The notes under the pieces are model-generated. The model was not told where the DNA came from, searched no databases, and saw only the letters and a program-made list of their open reading frames with translations. Below, one piece after another: positions 21,228 to 33,367 of a DNA stretch of 64,000 nucleotides (its first letter is position 1; the number at the start of each line of letters is the position of its first letter). A program made the position numbers and the translations under genes. Origin of the DNA: Parastagonospora avenae f. sp. tritici 18332-5 (lineage: Eukaryota > Ascomycota > Dothideomycetes > Pleosporales > Phaeosphaeriaceae); the NCBI GenBank assembly GCA_022559985.1, contig JAFJTR010000008.1, forward strand, positions 434,001 to 498,000, read 5' to 3'.

Positions 21228-23071
21228 ATGATTGACCAGGCCAGCGCCATGACCGATATCAAATCGGTCGAAAGTCGGCAACGTCCAGCACCGTCAATCC
21301 TGCTTGCATTCGTTGCTTTATGCCTCTCCATCTTCCTAGTCGCGCTCGACACCGTCCTTATACCAACGGCATTGCCAACGATCGCTCTATCCTTCAAAAT
21401 CAGCGACTCTTTATACGTCTGGATCGGTTCAGCATACCTGCTCGCGAACGCCGCTTCGGTCCCTCTCTGGGGCAAGCTGTCTGACATCTTTGGCCGCAAG
21501 CCGATCATTCTCACGGCAGACACCATTTTCCTCGCAGGCAGCATATCGTGTGCTGTCAGCAAGAATGCGACAACATTGGTAGCGGGACGGGTCATTCAAG
21601 GCTTCGGCGGAGGCGGTGTTGTTGTCCTGGTGCATGTTTGCGTTAGCGACATATTTTCTATTCGGTTAGTGGTTCCCTCTCCAACGCGTGCTACGTACGT
21701 GGCGGTCGCACTACGCGATCAGTCATACAGAACATGTACTTGTTGACCCTGAGCAAACATACTGATCACTGACAGCGACCGCTCGTTATACTTGGGTATC
21801 GTGGGAGCTGTTTGGGCTGTCGCATCGGCGCTGGGTCCCGTGCTTGGTGGAATTTTTGCAGAGCAGCTGTGAGTTTTTTCCTCGACACCTTCCAGCTCGA
21901 ACTAACTTCGGCACCAGTACATGGAGATGGTGTTTCTATATCAACAGTGAGCTTCTTCCACTGAGACAATTGTAAACGCTCGTTGCTAACTATCCCAGTT
22001 CCAATCATCTCCATTTCGGTCATGACCCTCTACATGACTCTGCACCTACACAATCCTCGCACTCCCCTGCTGTCTGGCCTCGCTACTTTGGATTGGCTCG
22101 GCGTCTTGACCATCGTCTCGGCTGCTGTCCTACTTCTGGTAGGCTTGCAAGAAGGTAGCGGCACCTCGTATAAACTTCCAATGGTCATCACCCTACTCGT
22201 CCTCGGCTCTCTCCTGTCTGTCACATTCCCTGCAACGCAGTGGTGGCAGGAAAAGGCAGATCGAGATCCCGTTCTGCCGCTACGAATTTTCAAAGACACC
22301 AGCAACCTCAGTGCACTCAGCGTATGCGCCTGCGATGCGCTAGCATTCAACTCTGTCGCATACTTCCTCCCACTCTACTTCCAGATTGTGCTCGGTCGCA
22401 GCCCTACAATCACCGGCGTACTCATGCTAGCTGTCGCAGTCCCTCTTGCCGCCGTCTCATTCGCATCCGGCTTCGTCATCGAGAAGACTGGACGCTTCCT
22501 CGAGGTGCTCCAGACGGGCCTACTGATTATGACTGTTGGCGTTGGACTACTCATATCACTTCATGTCTCAGACAGCATCGGCAAAATGATTGCCATACTG
22601 ATCGTCCTCGGAATTGGATTTGGTCCCAATTTCGGCGCTCCTCTCATCGCTCTACAGACGCGAGTGCGTGAATCAGACATCGCAACAGGCACGGCTGCTT
22701 TCGGATTCGTGCGCATGATCTTCGGGGCCATAGGTGTGGTCGCCGGACAAGTCGTCTTCCAGCTTCTCATCACACCGCACTTCGACGACTTTGTCGGGGC
22801 TGGAATCGCACCTGAGATAGCCAACCAACTGGCTCGAGGTGAAGCAGTATCTCTAACGCAGACAGTAGCTGGGCTACCACAAAGCCAGAGGGACGTTGTC
22901 CGACAGGGAATGACGTCCGCGCTGAAAGGTACCTGGATTCTATATACCGTGGTCAGCGGCCTGGGTCTTTTGGTCTCCTTTGGCATCAAGCGGACTAGAC
23001 TTCAAAGAGAAGCTGCTGGTGCAAGCGGGGTTGAGAGGGAAGTTGCGGAGCGGCCTGGCGCAAATGCTTAA
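21228..23071 (+). CDS. MFS transporter, DHA2-type (14 TM) drug:H+ antiporter-like
   Basis: There are four exons: 21228-21664, 21776-21868, 21918-21946 (a 29 nt micro-exon) and 21999-23071. They join in frame to 543 aa; the ATG at 21249 is an alternative start. Seen: 'LLAFVALCLSIFLVALDTV' as TM1, motif A 'GKLSDIFGRKPIIL' between TM2 and TM3, an arginine helix 'AGRVIQGFGGGGVVVLV', and motif C 'GAVWAVASALGPVLGG' spanning exon 2, followed by 'WRWCFYINIPI' across the micro-exon. These are hallmarks of DHA2 exporters, which pump drugs or endogenous metabolites across the plasma membrane using the proton gradient. The helix count is about 14. No biosynthetic backbone gene lies next to it, so the cargo is unknown. 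Confidence 0.88.
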
Positions 23072-24574
23072 GGATAGCGTGCTCAACCACTGTCATCGCA
23101 CATTATCACAGCTTCGGCGCAGGTCGACATATGTTCAGCATCTCGTGGGGCGTTGGGGCGTTGGGAGTTGCTTTGGGAACTGGACACGAGTGATTAAATA
23201 AGCAGGGCGGTGTCAAAATGCCCCGGATTACTCGAGTCGTGGCACAATGGATCTCCTCTGCTACGCCTGTCACTATACAGGCAGTCGACCGTATCATCAA
23301 AACTACTAATCGTGAAGAAGTCTCAGGGAAATTTGTGACCGCCTGTGAAGTTGTGAACAAGAAAGACGTGAGCTACGCCGCAAGACTGGTCTACAAGACC
23401 ACAAACAGTTGGAAATTAAAAAAGTGAAAAACTCCTGGAGCGTCTATTGGATCGCTGAGGTCGCCAGGATGAAGATGATGTGTCCATCCAGCTATTCTTG
23501 CAACCGAGGGCCTTGGAGGACAAGTCAGCCACGAACGAGCAGAATCAGGCAGTGCGGCCCGGTTTTCGGCGAAATAGGGCTCTCCTCGCTGGACGTGTTG
23601 ATCCTGGAGATGCAGATGAGACAGGGTTTTGCATTGGAGAACGAGAAATGTACACCGGTGCAATGCCAGGCGATGGCTTCGATGGGAACGTTAATCGATG
23701 ATGAAACAAGTCTGCAGTGTGCGTGAAGCTGCTTCTGGGTCTTCTCGCAACCTTGTACGCCCCGGCGGCTGATGTTCGGAGCAAATAATTACACACCGGA
23801 ACCACAAGCCGCATCCACGGCGTCGTCAATCCTCCTGAACATCCAGACTCCAGGGGAAATCGCTCGCCCAAGACGCTAAGATATCCCCTAACGTTCGATC
23901 TTGCCTGTTTCGGCCCAATGCCCCTGCCCGCACCGTTTGGCGGCAGCCGCAGATGCTTGGCGCGGACCCTGTTGCAAAATGTGCGGATCTTCAGGGTCTG
24001 TTGTGCATCGCGGCGTCTTAGTCCAGATGCTCGCCCAATCCAGATTGCGCTGCTGCCCTCGGCCTGCCCAGTCCAGGTCGTGCATCGAGGCATCGAGGGA
24101 TTGGCTGTCCGCTGGCTTACTCTCCTCGGAGCCGCTGTTCGCAATCGCAATCGCTGTGCAGAAAAGCGTTGAGACTCGTCTGTGGCCACTTACCATGGTA
24201 CGTTTTCTGTTGCTATCGCCCTCTGGGTCCCTGGCCCTGAGAACGGACTCTCCAGGCGTTGATCCCCAGGCTATTTGGGCCGTTGGTGGACTGTGCTCCA
24301 GCGACCCGAAATCTCTTTCACGGCCGGCCCACATGCTGGAAAGGCGGTGTCGAAGCTACACCTACCGCGTGCGGTTACCGCTAAGCTCTGCTGCATTGTT
24401 GAAACGTATACCGGGTCGTTTAGACCTTAGGCTGCGTTGCTGTGTATCACTCAACCAAATTTCACCGCCTCGGCGAGAAATCTACAAAAGTCTGTGGGCG
24501 CCCTGCTTCGCCAATCTTCGAGCTTCTCTGTACTTTTTCTTCTTCTCCTCCCTTGCCATTCGACATTGCTCACC
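23072..24574. other. Long upstream region of the desaturase
   Basis: It contains open frames on both strands (up to 240 codons) that overlap one another, start without context and resemble no family. I read them as chance. The end is CT-rich and leads into the desaturase start. A non-coding first exon is possible but cannot be placed. Confidence 0.4.
24523..24556 (+). promoter_or_regulatory. CT-rich tract just upstream of the desaturase start
   Basis: The stretch is almost pure C/T and ends about 20 bases before the ATG at 24575. Such tracts often mark transcription starts of well-expressed filamentous fungal genes. The start context CACCATGG is also strong. Confidence 0.45.
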
Positions 24575-25894
24575 ATGGCGACCACAACTACCACCGTCAC
24601 CGAGAGGAAGGCTCCGGTCATGATGGCCACCAAGGGCGCCGCCACCCCAGTCCCTGACGTGAAGACGCTGCGAGACGCCATTCCTGCTCATTGCTTCGAG
24701 CGCTCCCTGGTTCGCTCCATGGGATACGTTGTCCGCGACCTCGTAGCTGTCAGCGCTCTTTTCTACTCTGCCACCCTTTTGGCGAGGGCCGATTTGCCAT
24801 TGTACCTCAGCGCTCCGCTATGGACGCTCTACAGCTTTGTCACCGGCTGCTTCTTCACCGGTCTCTGGATTCTGGCTCACGAGTGCGGCCACGACTCGTT
24901 TTCCGCCCATCTTAACGTCAACGCCACAATGGGATGGATCCTCCACAGCATGCTTCTCGTACCATTCTTCAGCTGGAAATTCAGCCATGCAAGGCACCAC
25001 CGTTACCACAACCACATGGAGAAGGACACCGTTTTCGTGCCAAACCGCAAGCCTGCGGAAAAGGCCGCCAACCCCGCGGCACCTACTCTTGTTGAGAAGA
25101 TAATGGACCACACCGCTGCCGACGCGCCAATCTTCAGCATCGCCTCCCTGGCCGTCCACCAGCTTTTCGGCTGGCCCGCATACATTCTGATCAACGCCGG
25201 CGCCGGTGTCAACAGCATGGTCCGCTCCAACCGCAAGCAAACGCCAAAGTACAAGCAAAGCCATTTGGACCCCACATCCGACGTTTTCACCGCTGGCGAG
25301 CAGCCCTTCGTAGCCCTCTCCAACGTCGGCATCCTCATCACTTTCACTGTCCTGTACCAGGTCTCCAAATCTCTCGGCGGCCTGAACACATTCCTGCTCT
25401 ACGGCCTCCCGTACCTGTGGATGAACCACTGGATCGGTAAGTTCGCTTATCTTCCGCCCTAAACTCAAAGCATGCTAATCATGTGATTTAGTCGCGATTA
25501 CGTACCTGCACCACACCCACGAGGATGCTGCGCACTACGAGGCCGACGAGTGGACTTTTGTCAAGGGTGCGCTTTCCACCATTGACCGTGAATTCGGCTT
25601 CATTGGCCGCCACATCTTCCACGGAATCATCGAGTACCACGTCGTTCACCACATGTTCCCGTAAGTCCAAATCCTCACTTCCGTCACGTGATATTCGGCG
25701 ACTAACAGCTATACAGCCGAATCCCCTTCTACCACTGCGAGGAGGCTACCTGGGCTGTTGCACCCCTGCTCGGCGACAGGTACATTGAGCAGCGCACCAA
25801 CTTCTTCGCCGACTTATGGGAGGCGTTCACGACGTGCAAGTATGTTGTTCCTGGAACTGGTGCCAAGGCTGGTGCGCTTGTGTGGGCGAAGTAG
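24575..25894 (+). CDS. FAD2-like (delta-12-type) membrane fatty acid desaturase
   Basis: There are three exons: 24575-25436, 25492-25660 and 25717-25894. The introns are 55 and 56 nt, and the product is 402 aa. The three di-iron histidine boxes are complete: HECGH (102-106), HARHH (138-142) and HVVHH (337-341), with hydrophobic helix pairs between them. 'GWILHSMLLVPFFSWKFSH' before box 2 and 'FVPNRK' after it are typical of delta-12/omega-3 acyl-lipid desaturases of the ER. These insert a double bond into oleoyl or linoleoyl chains using O2 and cytochrome b5. There is no fused b5 domain, as expected. It is shorter than the usual ~470 aa fungal delta-12 enzymes and its C-terminal end after 'RIPFYHCEEAT' is not the common fungal one, so a different chain or regiospecificity is possible. 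Confidence 0.87.
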
Positions 25895-26512
25895 AGCAGC
25901 ATGCGCTGCATGGCACGGCATTAGACTCAAAATAGACATAGATCTCTTGGTTCCTGGGGATGAAGATAAGGATGCGATCACTCGCAGCAAAAGCAATCGA
26001 TGTCTTCATTCAAAGTGTTTCGACGTGGCTTCAAGTTGCACCAGTGTTTTTGTTCCGTGAAGCGTGATGAGCTCAGCCAATTCCTCGTTCTGTGACTAGT
26101 GTTGTAATGAGATGGTTGCCAGCAAGTCGCTTCAAAAGCCTAGTGTGGGGAGAACGGTGTCGCTTGTAGTCCACAGCTTACAAGCTTACACAGACTGCTC
26201 CACCTCCACACTCCACGCTCAAGCCTCCCAAGCAGCCACCCATCCCGAACAAGTAATTTGCCAAGTCTCTTCATCCATCCAAGCCGTGTAGTGTCAGGTC
26301 TTGGCCAATGAAATGGTTGCAGCTTTTGTTGCTGGTTTATCAGATCAATTAGAGAGAGACTCGGATTCCGGTGTCCGATCGTAACAAGGCAAGCTCGGAT
26401 ATATCCTGCAGCTCGGCGTTTGCACGACGCCGGGTAGATACAAAATCCTGTACCTTGGACAAAGCTTTGCATTTCTTTCTGATTGCCTGATCGTCTTGGA
26501 ACCCTTTGCAAC
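25895..26512. other. Intergenic, nothing recognised
   Basis: It comprises the 3' region of the desaturase gene and the upstream region of the DHA1 transporter. Confidence 0.45.
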
Positions 26513-28115
26513 ATGACTGCTGGGAGTGCTGAGAAGCCGCCTCAGGTTGGGGCCGAAAATGAGACTCCGTCGGACGTCGAGAAGACGTCGCCCATTCAGG
26601 CAAAGGAATCAGGAACAGAAGAAGAAAAGCTCGAAACGTTACGCCTCGAATATGGCGTATGTAACACCCTCTTTCCGTTCATGAGTTGGCATCCTAACAC
26701 AATCCAGAGCACATGGCCCTCCCCAACCTCGCCCTTAAATCCCTTCAACTGGCCAACCCATCGGAAGATCCTCATCGGCACCATCTTCTCCTTTGGCCAA
26801 CTCATCCCCATCATGTCGGCCAGCATGATCGCGCCTTCTCTTGGGGATATCGCCGGAGACCTACATATCAGTGCATCGACGGCGCAAATCACATTGTCGA
26901 GTTATTTTCTGGGCATGGCGTTTGCACCGCTAGTGATTGCGGCGCTGAGCGAAATGTATGGTCGCAAAAGAGTGTGGGTGGCGTGTAATGCTTGGTATGT
27001 GATTTGGAATGCGCTGTGTCCCGTGGGTAGGAGTGCGGGTTTGATGATTGTCGGGCGGGTCATGACGGGTGCGGGCGCGTGTGTTGGCGTTACAGTGAGT
27101 CTACATATTAATCGAGCTGAGGAGAAGCTGACTGTGGTAGCTCAATGGGCCTGTCATGGCGGATATGTATGGCAAAAGGGATCGCGGAAAGTCTCTCGCC
27201 ATCGTTACACTGCTTCCATATTTAGGACCGGCTCTAGGGCCTTTGATCGGAGGTCTGGTGACTCAGTATATTCACTGGTCGTGGGTTTTCTGGATCATGA
27301 GTATTATCGATGCAGCCGTGTTACTCCTTGGTCTCTTCATCATACGCGAAACGTACACGCCGGTGCTTTTGCGACGCAAAGCTACGCGCGAAGGTACTCG
27401 AGTACCTCCCAAGAAATCGCACATAAGGACGAGTCTGCTACGTCCGTTGCACATACTCGTGAACCGACCTGTTATCTGGCCCATATCCTTGGTTAGCACG
27501 TTGTCTTTCGGCGTATACTGTTTGATGCTGTCTTCATACGCGACACTCTGGATCGACAAATACCACCAAACCGAACTCATCAGCAGTCTTCACTACATCT
27601 CAGTCGCTCTAGGCACGACCATCGCCGGTCAAATCGGCGCCAGAGTAATGGATCGTGTATACCATAGCCTCAGCAACCGAAACGGTGGTAAAGGCATCCC
27701 AGAATATCGCATACCTTACCTCGCTCCTGGCATTTTACTCATGCCAATTGGACTAGTCTGGTACGGATGGTCCGCCGAACGCAAACTCGCGTGGATCATT
27801 GTCGACATTGGAACAGTTGTCTTCACGCTCGCCAGCTTTATTGCAGCACAGGGTATCTTGGCGTATCAGCTGGATGAGTTTGCACAATTCAGCGCATCGG
27901 CGAATGCGGCAAGCCGTGTTGTGTCGTACATTCTTGCGTTCGCGTTTCCCATCTTCGCACCGGCGATGTACGACAAGCTGGGCTACGGGTGGGGTAATAG
28001 CGTGCTGGCTCTCGTGGTTATTGCGCTGGGGCTGCCAGTATGTTGGATTCTGTGGTACTGGGGTGCGAGGTTAAGGTCACTCGGGCGGGCTTCTAGCGCA
28101 GAAGTCTCGAGCTGA
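26513..28115 (+). CDS. MFS transporter, DHA1-type (12 TM) multidrug/polyamine-like
   Basis: There are three exons: 26513-26656, 26708-27094 and 27141-28115, giving 501 aa. The first intron is 51 nt and has no stop, so it could be mistaken for coding sequence; GTATGT and CCAG ends mark it. After an acidic cytosolic N-terminus comes 'PLNPFNWPTHRKILIGTI', the lead-in typical of the DHA1 group (TPO/FLR1-like). Motif A appears as 'AALSEMYGRKRVWVACN', followed by 'GRVMTGAGACVGV' and 'YLGPALGPLIGGLV' (motif C). Family members export drugs, polyamines or metabolites at the plasma membrane by proton antiport; the cargo is unknown. It lies downstream of the desaturase on the same strand but is separately transcribed. 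Confidence 0.87.
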
Positions 28116-29526
28116 TGAGTTGGGCTTGCTGTGGAAGTGGTGGGGAGAATATGTGGTATGACGTCATCGTCACGCTAACCACGCCAACCCATCTTCTTGT
28201 CCATGCAACAGTCTTTGTAGATAGGTACAATACAAGCAAGCGACGACGATATTCTGACCATGTCCTTCACTACGAAAATCCTCTGCGGTATCGCTGAGCC
28301 ATTTAGGCTAATCGCTTACCGATGACGAACGCTTACCAGGCCGGTAGAGAACCACAGAACCGAAGTGGCTATATCAACTTTTCAATTGCTCACCAGTGTA
28401 CCATGAGTGCAAAACAAACATGATTCAAATCAAGTGGCTATGGTTGACCTATTTGCTACAGCTACTACTTCGACCGATCGCGACTAGCCTTCTCATGCTT
28501 ACCAGTTACGCTGAGATGAACATGCCAACTCTACGGTACATTCAGTCCGGCATCATTTGAAATCATAATAGTCGGATGCGTAACGCCTCTAAGATTGTCC
28601 GGCCAAATTTCGGGTCCAATGCCTGCTCATACCCGTGCTCAGCCACATACATGGAAATGAGTTGCCTACATATCATTTTTTGCAACGCTGAAGAACGTCA
28701 GCCGCCGAGATTGTCTACACGATCCATGCAACCTAAGACCCGGTATGCCAGTCTAGCTAGGAATTCGACCGTTGTGGACAAGTGCCTCGCCCCCCGCGTA
28801 CGCATTGGACCGTCGAATCGTCAGTCGCCGAACTCTCACTCGTACGATGCACTTCAAGAGAGAGGGTTGGGGCATCTTCTTACGCCATGATCCGACGTCT
28901 ACAAAGCTTTCTTCGAGATTTCTTTAGTCAATGGGAAATCTGCGGTACTTCCGATGATAATGTAGGATAAGCTGTACGATTGGTGCGGGCCGACTCCCCA
29001 GACCTGCATAACCGATTCATTATGAACTTTAGCTCGTTCCATTGTAATCACATTTGACAAAGAACTCGCTGTTATCGCGCAAATTGTTACGATGGTGTAG
29101 GAAGTTAACTTCGAAAGACAAAGAAACAAAGAAACAAAGAAACAAGAAAGCAGAGCATCATAGACTAGGTTTTGTGCAAGGTAGTCCCGGTATGATGCGG
29201 AGCTACTGCAGTAGACCACTTCGGTGCTAATGTTTGCGTCCTCGTTCGCTGGTGCATTTCGGATCAACACCTCAATTCCGGGTGAGATTAATTTACAGCA
29301 GGCTTCCTAGGCCTCTTGAGGCAGGGACGAACCAGCTGTAAATTCGCAGCTCGGAACTCTGTTCGACGACCCCGCTTACGCTTATGCGGTGAGCACTAGG
29401 ACGCGGGAAGTCGATTGGGATAAGCTTTTATCGAATTGCTTAAGTTTGCCTTTGGCGCACCGTTTCTCATCTATGTGTATCTTCCTGCGTTGACAGTCTG
29501 CCATTGTACCCACACCCTCACTCGTC
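28116..29526. other. Intergenic, includes a short tandem repeat
   Basis: No recognisable gene was seen. Three copies of ACAAAGAA lie at 29118-29141. The last part is upstream sequence of the protease gene. Confidence 0.45.
29118..29141. repeat. Tandem octamer (ACAAAGAA)x3
   Basis: Three perfect consecutive copies are followed by a partial one. Confidence 0.8.
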
Positions 29527-31567
29527 ATGTTCTCCAAGTGGGCAACGGCATCTCTGCTGGCTCTGTCTTCGCTCACGTCGGAGGCCAATGCTATCTCTAG
29601 GAAGCATTGGAGCAAGAGGAGCGAGCAACTGTACCTGCCGAAAGAGATCAACGACTACAAAATTGCTACGGCGCCAAACAATGTCACTGTTCGTTACAAG
29701 AACCCCGGCATCTGCGAGAGCGTTCCAGGCGTAGATAGCTACGCAGGATATGTGGACATCTCCCCAAATGTGCGACTCAATGCCCAAATGCGAGGTCCAA
29801 CTGTTGATCTTCGTGTTGCAGGTTCATGTGTTTTTCTGGTTCTTCGAGTCGCGAAACGACCCTGCCAAAGATCCCTTGACACTCTGGCTCAATGGTGGAC
29901 CAGGCTCAGATTCGCTCATTGGCCTGTTTGAGGAGAACGGACCTTGCATGATCGATGAGAATCGTACGTCAATGATATGTGCAAATTGCGTACGAGACAT
30001 ACACTGACTTGGCATACCGACATTAGTGACGGCAATCTTCAACCCTTATTCGTGGAACAACATCTCCAACATGCTTTACATCTCTCAACCAGTCGGTACA
30101 GGACTGAGTTATCAGGACCAAGCTGTGGGAAGTTTCAATGAATATTCTGGGGACTTCCATTACAACTCAAGCGAATGGCCAGCAGTAGGACGGTTCCCAA
30201 TTTCCGACCCAGTGAACGTGGGTACTATCGATACGACTGATCTTGCAGCCATCGGAGCCTGGGTAAGTCTGAAGGCCTTTAAAGTATCAGGTCATTGTTC
30301 ACTAATCGTGTCTACAACGTTTAGCATGTGTTCCAGGCGCTTCTCGCGGCTTTGCCAAAACTGGATGCGAAGCTTGGATCTCTGGATGCTGCGAAAGACT
30401 TCAACCTATTCACAGAATCGTATGGCGGTCATTATGGCCCTGCCTTCTTTAGGTACTTCTACGAACAAAACCAGAAGATCGAGAACGGAAGCATGCCTGG
30501 TTATCCGATCAACTTCAACTCTCTTGGGTTGATCAATGCCATCATTGATGAGTACACCCAAGCTCAATACTACCCGGAGTTTGCTGTGAACAACAGCTAT
30601 GGTATCAAGGGGTATAACGACACTGTATATTCTTACGCTAAGTTTGCGAACAATATGCGCAATGGATGCCTCGAGCAAATCATAGGCTGCCGCGCTGCTG
30701 CCGAGGGCAATATCAGCTACTACCACGTAGGCCGCCCGATCACCACAAAAGACCTGACTCCAGGCGTCAAATCAATCTGCAGCGAGGCGCAGTCCATGTG
30801 CCGTGACAACGTTGAATACCCGTTCTACTACTACTCTGGACGTGGAACTTACGACATTCGACATGGAAGAAATGACCCAACCCCGCCCGGTGTTTATGGA
30901 GATTATCTCAACCAGGCAGAGATCCAAGAGGCGCTCGGAGTTACTCTTAACTACACGGGTAATAACGCTCTTTACCTCGCCTTCCAGAATGCCGGGGATT
31001 TCATCTACCCGAACTTTAGGCTTGATCTGGAGTACCTTCTGAACCAGGGTGTTCGCGTCAGTTTGGCATACGGGGATGCTGATTACATCTGTAACATGTT
31101 TCCAACAGTGTCGTGAAAGCATGTACTAACGCAAGCAGGCAATTGGTTCGGTGGCGAAGCTATCAGCCTCGCGGTCGACTATACACACAGCAAAGAGTTC
31201 CGTGCTGCTGGATATCAACCAATGGTCGTGGACGGTACTGAGTATGGTGAGGTGCGGCAATATGGCAACTTCAGCTTCGCACGCATCTACGAGGCTGGTC
31301 ATGAGATCCCTTACTATCAACGTAAGTTACACTTCGTAGTTTCTGAACCACCGTACTGACATGCTTTAAGCCCTCGCCGCCCTGGCCTACTTCAACCGCA
31401 CTCTGTATCATTATGATATTGCGACAGGCAAGATTCCCGTCACTGCCAATCTCACAACATCTGGATCGGCGAATGCGACGCACACGGAATCATTCGTGCC
31501 TTTGACTTCATCATATTTCCCGCAAGTGCCGTCGCCGATCTACCCAGCAACGACGCCGGGTTACTAG
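29527..31567 (+). CDS. Secreted serine carboxypeptidase (S10, carboxypeptidase S1-like)
   Basis: There are six exons: 29527-29769, 29822-29963, 30027-30262, 30325-31090, 31139-31321 and 31371-31567, joining in frame to 588 aa. The N-terminus (MFSKWATASLLALSSLTSEANA) is a signal peptide. Exon 2 gives 'FFWFFESRNDP' and the oxyanion segment 'LWLNGGPGSDSLIGLF'. The nucleophile is Ser239 in 'FTESYGGHYGP'. The acid lies in 'YGDADYICNW' (across intron 4) and the His in 'YEAGHEIPYYQP'. All catalytic elements are therefore present. 'GGPGSDS' in place of 'GGPGCSS' is the form seen in the carboxypeptidase S1 branch. Several N-x-S/T sites and a Ser/Thr-rich tail suggest glycosylation and possible wall attachment. 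The enzyme should remove C-terminal residues from peptides at acid pH outside the cell or in the vacuole. Confidence 0.9.
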
Positions 31568-31778
31568 GCTGTATGAGTAGGACCGCGTCGGGTGCCATGA
31601 ATAGACTAATTAAGCAGAGGTCAGCACTCTACGTAGATTGCTAAGGCCTAGACGTCAAGTCAAGATGGCTCACAACAATGAAGTGGTACAATTTTACTCA
31701 AAGAAAATCAATGTAACGAATCTGGTAATGCATATCTATCCATCAAAATTACTAGACTCCAAGTCCACCGATCGCATG

Positions 31779-32882
31779 TCAACCCAAGACGCCGAGTCGT
31801 ACTTCCCAGTAACCCATGATTTCAGGATCTGACAAACCAGTGTCACGAATGAACTGCCCAATCTCCCAAGTCCTTCTTTGCGATTTAGTCATACCGACAT
31901 TGAGAACAGAGCCGGGCAGCGTATAATTTGGCCACCGCCAGTTCCTACCGTTAACCCAGGCTAGGCCAGGTCTGGCTTCAAACCATATATCGAGGTGAGC
32001 AAAATGACGAGTGTGCGGATGGCCATGCGAACGCATTTTAATCTTAGCAGCCCTATACGCCGTTCCAGGGGTCGTAATATAAGACATAAGCGTATTGAAC
32101 CAGCCCGGTCCCGGAACATGGTTTTCCTTGAATAAAATCTCGCGGATCTTGTAATCGTGCCGTAAGAAGCCATTGATGAACACATGAGCAGGCGACCAAA
32201 CAACCGGTGCCGCTAATCTCGGCGCCGGCCTCGGGACCACAGCTGGAGGATTACGGTAGCTTCGTCGGAAGTGATCGAATATGGGTGTTATATCATGTAT
32301 GCCCGACTTCCACCACGGAAATACGATCTCAGGTGCGTTCCAATGATACTGCGATGATCGCGGATCGTTAGGATTGACGATTGGGAAGAATATCCTCATG
32401 TAGCAGTCGAGCTCTTCAGCGCGTACGAAGGCCGATAGCTTTATCGCTTGCCAGGCGCGAAACTCTGTCCCGCAAAGTCGACTTACCTGGCCGAAGGCTA
32501 GAAGGTCTCTCTTCATCCTGGTATAATCTCTAGCGAGATTCTGTGCAGTTTGAACCGGGTTCGCTGGCTGGAAAGCAGGATTGGTGACGGTATGGTCGCT
32601 GCCGGGAGTGAGGACGAGTGGGTACAGAGCGCCCATGAGACGAGGCTGGTGCTGATTTGTTGTGGGATCGTAGACACCATACGGTGCACGCATCAAGTTT
32701 CTCACGCTGTGTGCACGGTCGTATTGATCCACCAGCAACTCGTAAATCATGTTCCTAACATTAGCAGGAAGTAGATGCAGTAAAGAGCGCATATTATTGG
32801 TGGCGGCAATTTGTTGCGCCGCAAGTATCTGTGGCGGAAGACCTATTGGCACTGGCGGCGTTGGAGGTGCTGGGACTGGCAT
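31779..32882 (-). CDS. LPxELRN-family protein with Pro-rich N-terminus
   Basis: The open frame ends at 31779, and the first in-frame ATG is at 32882 (367 aa). The frame remains open upstream to about 33080 with Pro-rich sequence but no ATG, so an upstream exon is possible. 'LLHLLPANVRNMIYELLV' (about residues 32-50) is the family motif with Asn in place of Glu, and there is no intron at this site. The second helix reads 'LLAFGQVSRLCGTEFRAW'. The C-terminal half contains 'HFAHLDIWFEARPGLAW'. There is no catalytic motif or membrane helix. It lies head-to-tail with the lactonase gene on the same strand, which is probably coincidence. Confidence 0.65.
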   Translation of the reverse strand: MPVPAPPTPPVPIGLPPQILAAQQIAATNNMRSLLHLLPANVRNMIYELLVDQYDRAHSVRNLMRAPYGVYDPTTNQHQPRLMGALYPLVLTPGSDHTVTNPAFQPANPVQTAQNLARDYTRMKRDLLAFGQVSRLCGTEFRAWQAIKLSAFVRAEELDCYMRIFFPIVNPNDPRSSQYHWNAPEIVFPWWKSGIHDITPIFDHFRRSYRNPPAVVPRPAPRLAAPVVWSPAHVFINGFLRHDYKIREILFKENHVPGPGWFNTLMSYITTPGTAYRAAKIKMRSHGHPHTRHFAHLDIWFEARPGLAWVNGRNWRWPNYTLPGSVLNVGMTKSQRRTWEIGQFIRDTGLSDPEIMGYWEVRLGVLG

Positions 32883-33367
32883 GGGAACTGCCACGGGCTG
32901 AGGAGCAGGTGGCAGCCCTGGGTTTCTTCGCGAACGCCTCAGTATGGGCGCACCTAAACCAGGTGGCGGTTGGCGTGGTGCTCTATAAGCATGGTCATCA
33001 CCTCGAACCCTTTTAGGCCTACATATTGTGAGTACTTGTGTATCACTGAATCGTGAACATGACGATCTACGGCTTGGCGCTTACTTAATGGACTTTCTGT
33101 AATAAGAATGATGACTAGATACCAAGCAGTAAACTTCCCACCTAAAATATGGCAATATTTAAGCTTGGTGTCTGATTTGATGTCCGAAAATGCTACACGT
33201 CTAGGACTCAAGAAGGATGTAATTCAAAGATGCACTGAACAATGGCATTGTGATCTGGGCTGAAGTCTTTGTGATCATAAAGAGCCTGCATGCTTTCAAG
33301 ACTTGAACCAGTTCATTCATGGTCGCCCACAATGTCACTAGTAGTGGACAAAGAACCGTGTCAGATG
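32883..33367. other. Upstream region / possible 5' exon
   Basis: The first part may encode a Pro-rich N-terminal extension of the preceding gene (open frame, with a GTAAGC donor-like site at about 33087). The rest is featureless. Confidence 0.35.

Noticed and set aside
23545..24334. Long minus-strand open frames (214 and 148 codons) upstream of the desaturase
   Set aside because: They overlap each other and plus-strand frames, have Arg/Ser/Pro-biased composition and no family resemblance. They read as chance ORFs in GC-rich leader DNA.
24818..25468. 216-codon frame antisense to the desaturase
   Set aside because: It is the complementary shadow of a strongly supported gene with intact catalytic motifs.
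31890..32894. Start of the family gene at 32894
   Set aside because: That position is GTG, not ATG. The first in-frame ATG is at 32882.
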